A stretch of DNA of 64,000 nucleotides from Posidoniimonas polymericola (GTDB lineage Bacteria > Planctomycetota > Planctomycetia > Pirellulales > Lacipirellulaceae), in assembly GCF_007859935.1 (NCBI RefSeq), contig NZ_SJPO01000007.1:124001-188000 (forward strand), written 5' to 3'. Position 1 is the first letter of the stretch. Every line of letters begins with the position of its first letter. This document shows positions 50,260 to 58,386 of this stretch, piece after piece. Under the pieces are notes generated by a model, which saw nothing but the letters and a program-made list of their open reading frames with translations, had not been told where the DNA came from and did not search any database. The position numbers and the translations under genes were made by a program.

Positions 50260-53200
50260 ATGACCCGCACGCCGACCGACCCTGTCCCCCGCAACCGCCG
50301 CCCGTTGTGGATCGGCGCGACCGCCGCCGCTGCGTTGCTCGGCGTCCTGGCGGCCGTGGCGAGTTGGATTGACCCGCCCCCCGAGGCGACCTTCGTCGCG
50401 GGCTGGGCCAGCCACCTCCGGACCCCGCTGGTGCCGGACATCATTGCCGGCGAGAACGACCGCGACGCGCTGGCCGCCGCCGGCTTCTTCCGCCGCCACA
50501 CGTTCCACTCCGACCGCAACCTGTCGGCCGATCTGTTCCGCACCGAGCTGCAACGCGACGCCAACCACCACGGGGCCCGCGTGGTCTACGTCTCTGGCTA
50601 CGCGGTGCGCGACGACCACGGCCGGGTCGCGCTGATGACCAACGAGTTCCGACCCTACACGGGCGTCGGGGCGTTGCCGCTCGAATCGTTGCTGAAGCAG
50701 ACCGAAGCAGGCGACCACCCGACCCTGCTGGTGCTCGACCTGACCTGGACCGCCGTCGACGGGGCGGCGGCGCTGTTGCCGTCGGGCGTTGCGAGCGACG
50801 TCTACCGGCTGCTCGACCAGCACCGCCACCTCGGCCGCCTGACGCTGGTGAGCTGCTCGCCGCACGAGACCGCCGCCGAGATCTTCGGGACCGGACGTTC
50901 CGCGTTCGGCTACTTCTTCGAGGCCGCCCTCGCCGGACACGCCGACGGCGCCAACCGTTCTGGCGTTACCGACGGGCGGGTCTCGGCCTGTGAGGTGGGC
51001 GCCTACGTCTGCGACCGCGTGGCGGCCTGGTCGCGGCAGTGGCCCGACCAGCAGCAAACGCCCCGCTTCTTTGGCGGCGGCGACGCCGATTTCTTGCTGA
51101 CAGTCAGTGGCCGTGTCGACGACGCCCTGCCGCTGCCCCAGGCGGTCGAGGAGTACCCGGCGGCGCTCAGCGCAGGCTGGGCCACCCGCGACGAGCTTGC
51201 CGACGCCGGCGCACGCCGCCTGACGCCGCGTCTGCTGGGACGGCTGGAAGACAACCTGCTCGACGCCGGCCGCCGCTGGCGTCGCGGCGCGGGGGCCGAC
51301 ACGATTGCCGCCAAACTTGCGGTCGCCAACCAGCCGCTGCTGGAGGGCATACGCGAAGCGCTGGCCCAAACTTCCTTGGCGCCCGGCGTTTCGCTGGCCG
51401 AGGTTGACATGGCCTCCGACGATCCGACGCTCATTGCTTGGCGAACGCTGCTGGCCGCCGCCAAGCAGGACCCGCCGCCGCCCAAACTGGACCCGCTGCT
51501 GGCGCCGTTCCGCAACGCGACCGCCGACGCTGCAACCGACACGCTGGCGGCTGCCGGCTTCGCGGCGCTGCTTGAGTGCCCCGCCGAGTTCTGCCGGCTG
51601 GCGCCGGTCGTGGCGGGAGAGATCGCCGCCCGCGGCCCCGCCGATCAGCCGCTCGAGGTCGTCGACCTGTGCCGACTGGTCGAGATCGCGGCCGCCAACC
51701 CAAACGCCGACCCCTTGACGCTGTCCGGTCTGCTAGAAGCCACGGTGCTGCGCGAGCGTGCCTGGTCGCGGGCCGAGTCCGTCGCCGCCGTGAAGCCGCT
51801 GCTGATGCAGGCAGACCAGCACAACCAGTCGGCCTGGGCAGTGATTACCTCGCCCGGCTTCGCCGCCGAAAACGACGCCGCGGCGCTCAACCGCCGGGCA
51901 CGCGCGCTCTTCCACCAGGCGGCGCTGCGCCAGCGTCAGCTGTCCGCCGCGATTGCGGTCAGCGACCGACTGGCGGCCGAACTCCCGGCGACCCTCCCCC
52001 TGGTGCGGTCGAGCAAGTCGCTCGAGAACGCCTGGAACGAGTCGGTCGGCGGGGCGACCCGGCTGGCCGACCTGCTGCAACAGATCGCCGCGACCGACAA
52101 ACGGGTCGCCGATGCCGAGTGGGACCAGCTCGCGACGCTGGTCACCCAACTGACACAACTCGAACGCACCCTGCTCGCCGCCGTGAGCGTCGAGTCCGTG
52201 CAGCAACTCGTCGCCGACCTCGGCGGCGGCGACGCCGAGCGGGCGCCCCACGCCGAACGCCTGCTCGACCTTCCCCTGCTGCGGGCGCCGCAGCGTGAGG
52301 CGGTGAGCCTGGCCCTGAGCAAGGCGGTCGCCGCCGACGCCGACCAGCTCCGGGAGCTTATCGCCGCGCCGAACGCCGTGTCGCGTGTGCCGCAGGCCGA
52401 TCTCCCCGCGCTCGCGATCGAGTCGGTCGCCAGCCGGATCGTTAGGCGGAGCCGCGCCCTGGACGAGGCGCAACGCACCTCGTGCCTGCTTGGGCTGATG
52501 GGCATGCCCTCGGACAACCTCAGCAAGGTGATCGCCTCGTTCAACCCGCACGCCGATTCGGACGACGGCGCCGTGCTGCTCGACGCGGTCCGCCAGGCGA
52601 TGGCCGCTACCGAAGGGCAGATCGATGACGACCTGCCGCTGGCGATCCGCGAGCGGGCCAGCCGCGTGCTGCCGGCCAGCCTGTTCCTCGCCCGTCTCGA
52701 CGGCCGCAACGCCGGCCCGGCGCTCCGCGCGGGCCTGCAGGTCCGCGCCGCGTGGCGCGAGGCCAACGCCGAGCGTTTGAGGCTGTCCGGTGACGACCTC
52801 GGCGGGACCGAGTTCGCCACCGCCGCCGCCAAGCGGTGGGCGCCGCTGTACGATCAAGCGCCCCCGGTGCTCGCCGTCCGGCCTGCGGAGGCCGGTTCGC
52901 TCGGCGCCGCGCCGACGCTCGCCGCGCTCTGCGAACGCTCACCGTCCGATCGCTTGGAGCTTCAGATCGATCACCCCGATCACACGCCGCTGAGCGTGCA
53001 GGTGCTCCAGCCCACGGGCTGCCTGCGGGTGGACGTTCAGCAACGGGCCTCCGACGGCGGATCACGGGTCACGCTGCGGGCGACAATCAAACCCGACGCC
53101 AGCTTCGCGGACATTGCCGCCACGCGCGGCGTGCTGCTGCGGCTGGTGTGCGGCGACCGCTGCCACCACTGCCGGGTCGCCGGGCCACGGCTGGCCGACG

Positions 53201-54858
53201 CCAGCCCGTTCGAGTTGTACGCCGAGGCCGCCGGCGTCCGCACGCGGGTGACCGACCGATGGCGGCTGCCGCCGAGCAGCCAACCGAGCGAGACCCGGCT
53301 GATCGTCAAGAACCGCACCGGCGACCAGTTCGCGTTCACCGCCCAGGTCGACGCCGGCGCCCGCTACGCGGCGACGGCTACGGTGGCCCCGTTTAGTGAG
53401 GCGCCGCTGTCGCTCGCCCTTCCCGTGCCAGCGCCAGGCGCCGCCCCCAAGCCGGCCACGCCGCAGGAGTGCGGGGCAATCACGGTGTCGATCACCGACG
53501 CCACGACCAACAAGCAGCTCTTCCATCAAAAGACCCTGCTCGCCGTCCGGGACCCGCGTGAGTACCTCGAGGTGCTCGACGCCCGGCTCGCAACCGACGC
53601 CCGTGGCGCCCCGATCGCCACGCTGCGTGTCGAGCGGCTGGCCGGCGCGCCCGAGCCGATCGATATCGATTGGCAGCTGGCCAACCCGTCGATCAGCTCT
53701 GCAATCGTCGCCGGCGGCCGGTTGTCGGCAACGCTGACGGCCAACCAGCCGACCGCAACGCTCACCGCCTCGCTGCTGCCCGACTGGAGCGCGGCGCCCG
53801 AGGTGCTCGCGCAGCTGGCAATCAACGGCGTCCGGCGGGCGTCGCTCCGCCGCGCGCCGCGTCCGATCGGCGACCAAACGCAGCGTCTGAACCTGGTCGA
53901 GCAGCCCATCACTCTGCTGAGCGGCCCGGACATGGTCGCGTCGGGCGATGCGCTGAATTTCACCGTCGACGCCGCCCCGGTCCCGGCCGGGGCGTCGCTG
54001 CAGGTTGATATCGTTCAGCCCAGCCCGGGCGGAGACGTTTCGGGCAATGATGGACTGGTCGAGCGGAGCCGCAGCTACCCGACCGCGCGAAGAGAACAGG
54101 TGACCATCGGGGCGGCGGCGAAGAGCGGCGCACTGCTGCTGCACCCGACGATCATCCCGGTCGACGACGCGCTCGACACCACCGGTCTCATCGGCCGCCG
54201 GCTGCTGCGTGCCCGCGTGTTCGACAGCGAGGGCGCCGTGATCGCCTCGGCGGTGCAGCCGGTCGTGATCGACGGCGACGCGGCGAGTTCGATTGCCGTG
54301 AAGCCCGCCGAGGCAGGCGTCGCCGGGAAGCCGCTGGCGTTCGCGGTCGCCGCGGTCGACGACCTTTCTGGGATTCAGCAGGTGGTGCTGTACGCCGGCG
54401 CCCCAATCGACGACGCGCCGCCCAAGGGCGCCGCGCTGGTTCCGGCGGTCGAGGACCCCGCCCACCCGGGCCAGTGGGTCGCTACCGTGCCGATGCCCGC
54501 CGGCGTGCCGGTGACGCTGATCACCGCCCAGGTGACCAACGGGGTGGGGCTGACCACGAGCCGCACCATCCAGACGCCGCTGCAGGACGCCACGCTGGCC
54601 GGCCTGGGGCAGGTGGCCGGCGCGGTAACCGAGGGCGTCCGACCCCAGCCGGGGCTGCCGGTCGAGCTCCGCGACCCCGAGCAGAAGCCGATCGCGTCTG
54701 CCAAGACCGACGCCCAGGGCAAGTTCCTGTTCACCAAGGTGAAGCCGGGCAAGTACCTGGTGTGGAGCGTCAAGGAGCAGTCGCAGCGCACCGGCGCCGC
54801 CGGGGTCGAGGTGCAGCCCGGGGCGACCGCGACCGCTGAGCTGAAGCTCTCGCTGTAG
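50260..54858 (+). CDS. Second giant membrane-anchored pseudo-caspase with C-terminal SpaA-like domain
   Basis: A 1532-residue protein with the same layout as its upstream neighbour: basic N-terminus, one helix (about 16-36), and bulk predicted outside the cytoplasm. The caspase-like region (about 45-260) is clear from VVYVSGYAVRDDHGRVALM, LLVLDLTWTAVDG and LVSCSPHETAAEIFG...GRVSACEVGAYV. However, the catalytic His position is Tyr114 and the Cys position Thr162, so it should be inactive. Long helical and beta-sandwich regions follow. The end (about 1445-1532) is a carboxypeptidase-regulatory/SpaA-like domain (GKFLFTKVKPGKYLVWSV). It is co-directional and 39 bp from the first gene and ends in a terminator. 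Function unknown. Confidence 0.72.
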   Translation: MTRTPTDPVPRNRRPLWIGATAAAALLGVLAAVASWIDPPPEATFVAGWASHLRTPLVPDIIAGENDRDALAAAGFFRRHTFHSDRNLSADLFRTELQRDANHHGARVVYVSGYAVRDDHGRVALMTNEFRPYTGVGALPLESLLKQTEAGDHPTLLVLDLTWTAVDGAAALLPSGVASDVYRLLDQHRHLGRLTLVSCSPHETAAEIFGTGRSAFGYFFEAALAGHADGANRSGVTDGRVSACEVGAYVCDRVAAWSRQWPDQQQTPRFFGGGDADFLLTVSGRVDDALPLPQAVEEYPAALSAGWATRDELADAGARRLTPRLLGRLEDNLLDAGRRWRRGAGADTIAAKLAVANQPLLEGIREALAQTSLAPGVSLAEVDMASDDPTLIAWRTLLAAAKQDPPPPKLDPLLAPFRNATADAATDTLAAAGFAALLECPAEFCRLAPVVAGEIAARGPADQPLEVVDLCRLVEIAAANPNADPLTLSGLLEATVLRERAWSRAESVAAVKPLLMQADQHNQSAWAVITSPGFAAENDAAALNRRARALFHQAALRQRQLSAAIAVSDRLAAELPATLPLVRSSKSLENAWNESVGGATRLADLLQQIAATDKRVADAEWDQLATLVTQLTQLERTLLAAVSVESVQQLVADLGGGDAERAPHAERLLDLPLLRAPQREAVSLALSKAVAADADQLRELIAAPNAVSRVPQADLPALAIESVASRIVRRSRALDEAQRTSCLLGLMGMPSDNLSKVIASFNPHADSDDGAVLLDAVRQAMAATEGQIDDDLPLAIRERASRVLPASLFLARLDGRNAGPALRAGLQVRAAWREANAERLRLSGDDLGGTEFATAAAKRWAPLYDQAPPVLAVRPAEAGSLGAAPTLAALCERSPSDRLELQIDHPDHTPLSVQVLQPTGCLRVDVQQRASDGGSRVTLRATIKPDASFADIAATRGVLLRLVCGDRCHHCRVAGPRLADASPFELYAEAAGVRTRVTDRWRLPPSSQPSETRLIVKNRTGDQFAFTAQVDAGARYAATATVAPFSEAPLSLALPVPAPGAAPKPATPQECGAITVSITDATTNKQLFHQKTLLAVRDPREYLEVLDARLATDARGAPIATLRVERLAGAPEPIDIDWQLANPSISSAIVAGGRLSATLTANQPTATLTASLLPDWSAAPEVLAQLAINGVRRASLRRAPRPIGDQTQRLNLVEQPITLLSGPDMVASGDALNFTVDAAPVPAGASLQVDIVQPSPGGDVSGNDGLVERSRSYPTARREQVTIGAAAKSGALLLHPTIIPVDDALDTTGLIGRRLLRARVFDSEGAVIASAVQPVVIDGDAASSIAVKPAEAGVAGKPLAFAVAAVDDLSGIQQVVLYAGAPIDDAPPKGAALVPAVEDPAHPGQWVATVPMPAGVPVTLITAQVTNGVGLTTSRTIQTPLQDATLAGLGQVAGAVTEGVRPQPGLPVELRDPEQKPIASAKTDAQGKFLFTKVKPGKYLVWSVKEQSQRTGAAGVEVQPGATATAELKLSL

Positions 54859-54887
54859 CCGCGGCGCTCGATCCGCGGGTCTTTTTC
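54859..54887 (+). terminator. Rho-independent terminator after the giant genes
   Basis: CCGCGG (54859-54864) and CCGCGG (54873-54878) form a stem around CGCTCGAT, and TCTTTTT follows (T-run 54882-54886). It begins immediately after the stop codon and so marks the end of the two-gene unit. Confidence 0.75.
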
Positions 54888-55116
54888 CGTTCGCACGCCT
54901 CTATGATCGGCCCGACTGCGGTAAACAACGCCCTCCTGCGGTCGCGGATCGGTAGACAAGCGTGCGGTTTCTGGCCAAAATATAAACAAAGCTGAGGTCT
55001 CGTGGGCGCTCGCGGGCGATCGCTGCTCGCCGGGCCTGCTTGCTCTTTTTTGGGCCCCATGCCGTCTGGATCGCGGCGTTTTCCTGGGCCATCCGGAACC
55101 GGCGGAACCAGAGAAT

Positions 55117-57747
55117 ATGGATCAGACCAGGCGTGTTGGGTGGGGCGTGTTGTGCTGCTGTGCATTACTAGTCGGCCGCGCCGACGCGCAGCTCACGTAC
55201 TCGCTGTCTTGGGGCTGGAGCGGCGACGCGCGGCAGAACGCCGCCAACGCGGCGCTCAGCGGCGCGCTGGCCCGCTACAACGCCTATGGCGACTTCACCG
55301 GCGGCAACGGCAGCCATGTCCAGGCCGCCTACAACGCCGGCGTCCCCACCGCCCAGGCGGGCTACGGCGGGTGGGGCGGCATCATCGAGTACGGCGGCAC
55401 CTGGCCGAACGAACGCGTCACTATGCACGAGCTTGACCACTGGCTCGGCACCGGCACCTTCTCGGCCTCCAACGGCCGCTCGTGGGACGGCCCGCGCGCG
55501 GTGCGGATCCTCGAGCAGTTCGAGGGCGTCGGCGCCCGGGTCGGGACCGACGGCACGCACTTCTGGCCGTACGGGCTGAACTACGACACCGAGTGGAGCG
55601 AGCTCAACGCCCAACGCAACGTCGCACTGGTCTACGCGCTGCGGGCCGACTGGGGCATCGGCTCGGCCGCCAACCCGACCGCCTGGAACGCGACCAACGT
55701 CACGCTGACCGGCTCGGACGCGCCGGGGACCTCGGGCTTCCACCACGCCGACAAGTGGAGCGACAACACGTTTGCGCACCCCAACGCCGACTACGCCACC
55801 GGCGGCTTCGACCTCCGCACCCCCAACGGCACGCCGAGCTGGACCTTCGCCGGCAAGTCGCTAACCATCAACCGAGGCGGGCGGCTGCTGTACAACGGCT
55901 GGGGCGCCACCGGCCGCGTCACGATCAACGACCTGACGGTCGCCAACGCCACGGTTAGGCACGACCAGTTCAGCCAGGACATCTTCCGCCTGGCGGGCAA
56001 CACCACGCTGGTCGGCGCCGCGACCTTCGAGGCAGCGCGGGGGCCTATGGTCATCGAGGCCTCGCTCCGCGGCGACGGCTCGCTCACCAAAACCGGCGCC
56101 AACGACCTCACCCTCGCCGCCGCCAACGAGTACGCCGGCGCGACGAACATCCAGAGCGGCACGCTCCGGCTCTCACGCGGCAGCCTGCTGGCGGAGTACA
56201 CCTTTGACAACGTCCGGGGCGTCGGGGTGCCGAATAGCGGCTCGGCCGGCAACCCGCTGAACGGCCTGCTCGCGGGCGGGGCGACCATTGTCGACGCCGG
56301 CGGCGGGCGCGAGGGGCGGGCCGTGAGCCTGTCGGGCGGCGCCTCGGTGGACGTCCAGAGCGCGATCACCGACCTCGCCCCCGACGGCAACTGGGCCGTG
56401 TCGGCGTGGGTCAACACGACCACCGCCGGCGGCGCGATCCTCAGCAAGACCGACGGCGGCTGGGACCGCGGCAACACGGCTTTCTACCTCGGTGACGGGG
56501 CCGGCGCCGGCAGCGGCGGCCAGCCCGCCGGTGTCCGCTGGGCGGGCGGCTTCCTCCAGACCGCCCCGGGCTCCACCACGGTAACCGACGGGCAGTGGCA
56601 TCAGGTCACCTACGTCAACAGCGGTGGCGAGTACACCATCTACGTCGACGGTCAGGCGCAGACGACCTCGACCGCCGACTCCGCCTTCGGCAACGCCGAC
56701 GTCGGCTCGCTAGTGCAGCTCGGCCGCGCCAACAACCCGGGCGACGGCGCCCTCAACTTCAACGGCCTGATGGACTCGGTGCAGATCTTCAGCCAGTCGC
56801 TCTCGGCCCAGCAGGTCGCCGCGTTGCACGGCGGCGAACAGCTCGGCTCGCTGCCGAGCACTACGGTGGTCAACATCTCCGCGGCCGCCACGCTCGACCT
56901 CAACGGCACGACCCAGGAGATCGCCGGGCTGAACGGCGTCGGCACGTCGGCGATCACGCTCGGCAGCCGCGGCCGGCTGATCATCAACAACGCCGAAACC
57001 TCCGAGCACTGGGGCACGATCTCGGGCAACGGCGGGCTGGCCAAGTCGGGCGCGGGCGATCTGCTGCTGGCGGGCGTCGGCACGCATACCGGCGGGATCA
57101 CGGTCGCCGAGGGGCGTCTGATTGTCGAAGGCGACACCGGCTTCGGCACGACCGCGATTGAGGCCGGCGCCAGCCTCGCCGGTTCCGGGAACGTCCGCGG
57201 GACGCTCGACCTGCAGAGCGGCGCGGAGCTCGAGGTCGCCCTCGCCGGCCCGTCGCACGACCCGCTCAACGTCGACGGCGCCGCGGCGCTCGACGGGCTG
57301 CTGTCGGTGTCGCTTGACGCGGGCTACCTGCCGGCGCTGGGCGAGAGCATTACCGTGCTGACCGCCGTCGGGCTGACCAACAACCTGACGCTCGGCGGCC
57401 CCGACGGCGCGCTGTTCAGCCTCGCCGAGAGCACACCGAACGCCCTGGTGCTGACCGCCGTCAGCAACCTCGCCGGCGATTACAACAACGACGGCGCCGT
57501 CGACGCCGCCGACTACGTGGTGTGGCGTGACAACGTCGGCCAGCCGGCCGGCACGCTCTTCAACGACCCCTCCGCCGCAGCGGTTGGCTCTGCCCAGTAC
57601 GCCGCTTGGCAGGGCAACTACGGCGCGACAATGACGGTCGTCGGCGCGGCCGCCGTGCCGGAGCCCGCGGCGTTCGCCCTCCTCGCGAGTGTGCTGGCAA
57701 CTCTTGGCCGGGTGCGTCCCATCAGCCGGCGGAATCTGGGCGGTTGA
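55117..57747 (+). CDS. Secreted HExxH protein with LamG, PATR repeats, dockerin-like repeat and PEP-CTERM tail
   Basis: An 876-residue protein. A signal peptide (1-24, ending ADA) is followed by an N-terminal domain (25-175) with MHELDHWLG, a zinc-protease-like HExxHxxG motif (His104, Glu105, His108, Gly111). Next is an autotransporter-associated beta-strand repeat (near 325-345: GDGSLTKTGANDLTLAAANEY). A LamG domain covers about 420-565 (NWAVSAWVNTT, WHQVTYV). A second PATR repeat is near 635-670, and a dockerin-like repeat, GDYNNDGAVDAADYVVWRDN, near 786. A PEP-CTERM tail (VPEP) closes it. It is probably surface-attached and acts on or binds matrix polymers; protease activity is inferred from one motif. 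It sits inside the T6SS locus but may be unrelated to it. Confidence 0.82.
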   Translation: MDQTRRVGWGVLCCCALLVGRADAQLTYSLSWGWSGDARQNAANAALSGALARYNAYGDFTGGNGSHVQAAYNAGVPTAQAGYGGWGGIIEYGGTWPNERVTMHELDHWLGTGTFSASNGRSWDGPRAVRILEQFEGVGARVGTDGTHFWPYGLNYDTEWSELNAQRNVALVYALRADWGIGSAANPTAWNATNVTLTGSDAPGTSGFHHADKWSDNTFAHPNADYATGGFDLRTPNGTPSWTFAGKSLTINRGGRLLYNGWGATGRVTINDLTVANATVRHDQFSQDIFRLAGNTTLVGAATFEAARGPMVIEASLRGDGSLTKTGANDLTLAAANEYAGATNIQSGTLRLSRGSLLAEYTFDNVRGVGVPNSGSAGNPLNGLLAGGATIVDAGGGREGRAVSLSGGASVDVQSAITDLAPDGNWAVSAWVNTTTAGGAILSKTDGGWDRGNTAFYLGDGAGAGSGGQPAGVRWAGGFLQTAPGSTTVTDGQWHQVTYVNSGGEYTIYVDGQAQTTSTADSAFGNADVGSLVQLGRANNPGDGALNFNGLMDSVQIFSQSLSAQQVAALHGGEQLGSLPSTTVVNISAAATLDLNGTTQEIAGLNGVGTSAITLGSRGRLIINNAETSEHWGTISGNGGLAKSGAGDLLLAGVGTHTGGITVAEGRLIVEGDTGFGTTAIEAGASLAGSGNVRGTLDLQSGAELEVALAGPSHDPLNVDGAAALDGLLSVSLDAGYLPALGESITVLTAVGLTNNLTLGGPDGALFSLAESTPNALVLTAVSNLAGDYNNDGAVDAADYVVWRDNVGQPAGTLFNDPSAAAVGSAQYAAWQGNYGATMTVVGAAAVPEPAAFALLASVLATLGRVRPISRRNLGG

Positions 57748-57775
57748 ACCTCGTGAGCCGGCGTCGCGACGGAGA

Positions 57776-57904
57776 CTAGAATTTGATGTCGAGGTGCTCG
57801 GCCGCGCCGTCGGCGATGACCGCGTCGATCCGCGCGGAGATGACCGTCAGCGCGCCGGATGAGAAGCCGACCTTGCGATCTACCTCAGACAACTGCCAAT
57901 TCAT
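57776..57904 (-). pseudogene. Possible gene remnant or very small gene (42 codons)
   Basis: The frame MNWQLSEVDRKVGFSSGALT...AAEHLDIKF has the GC-biased third positions of real genes here, especially in its last 30 codons, and ends in a TAG. No good ribosome binding site precedes the ATG, and upstream sequence in the frame looks random. It could be the 3' end of a decayed gene or a tiny gene. I recognise no family. Confidence 0.3.
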
Positions 57905-58026
57905 TCTGCCGCCGTTGGCGGGGCCAAACACGCCCAACCACTTGGCCAGCAGGCGATCCGCGCCCGCACGCTGGCAGGTGGGCCCCCACACCCGCGCCGA
58001 CGATGGGTTGGTTTCCGCGGTTGTTC

Positions 58027-58080
58027 GGCCCGTTCTCCACTGCGTTGTCGAAAAGAGCCATCCCGCGCGGTCCAATGAGG
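58027..58080 (-). repeat. Possible relic element, diverged copy of 36675-36730
   Basis: Read on the minus strand it shares ATTGGACCGCGCG and several spaced blocks with 36675-36730, and the translations are similar. Both copies lie in gene-free stretches next to GTTTTGTCCC repeats. Confidence 0.35.
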
Positions 58081-58161
58081 GGTTGGTTGTGCGTGTGCGC
58101 CTCGCCTACCAACCGCCGCTGCCGGCGGGAGCCGGCAGTTTGAGGGTCGCCATCGGGGTGA

Positions 58162-58204
58162 GTTTTGTCCCTAGCGATGCGATTGGCTGGGTGCGGGACA
58201 AAAC
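58162..58204. repeat. GTTTTGTCCC hairpin (family member 3)
   Basis: GTTTTGTCCC (58162-58171) and GGGACAAAAC (58195-58204) form a perfect 10-bp stem around a 23-nt centre containing GCGATT. Confidence 0.7.
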
Positions 58205-58285
58205 ACCTTGGGGGCCAAGTCGGGCGACCGCGTAAGGCGTGGGCAGGTAATTGGTTACGGCAAGAGGGCCGTTGTTGAGGTGTGG

Positions 58286-58320
58286 GTTTTGTCCCCTGCG
58301 ATTGAATATCGGGACAAAAC
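58286..58320. repeat. GTTTTGTCCC hairpin (family member 4)
   Basis: GTTTTGTCCC (58286-58295) and GGGACAAAAC (58311-58320) form a perfect 10-bp stem around a 15-nt centre that also contains GCGATT. It is 82 bp from the previous hairpin. Confidence 0.7.
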
Positions 58321-58386
58321 GCGTGCGGTGGGGCGGCGTCAAATCGACCTCGGAGAAGTCTCCCATAGGCTGCTTACGAGACGCCG

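Larger units (their letters stand above)
57748..58386. other. 639-bp spacer with repeats between convergent genes
   Basis: No full gene. It contains a possible 42-codon gene remnant at 57776-57904, a relic element at 58027-58080 and two hairpins of the GTTTTGTCCC family at 58162-58204 and 58286-58320. Confidence 0.5.

Noticed and set aside
45319-54858. Reading the giant proteins as active caspase-like proteases (a cell-death defence system)
   Set aside because: The catalytic Cys position is Thr in both and the His is also lost in the second, and no nucleic-acid sensor or NTPase partner typical of such defence systems lies beside them.
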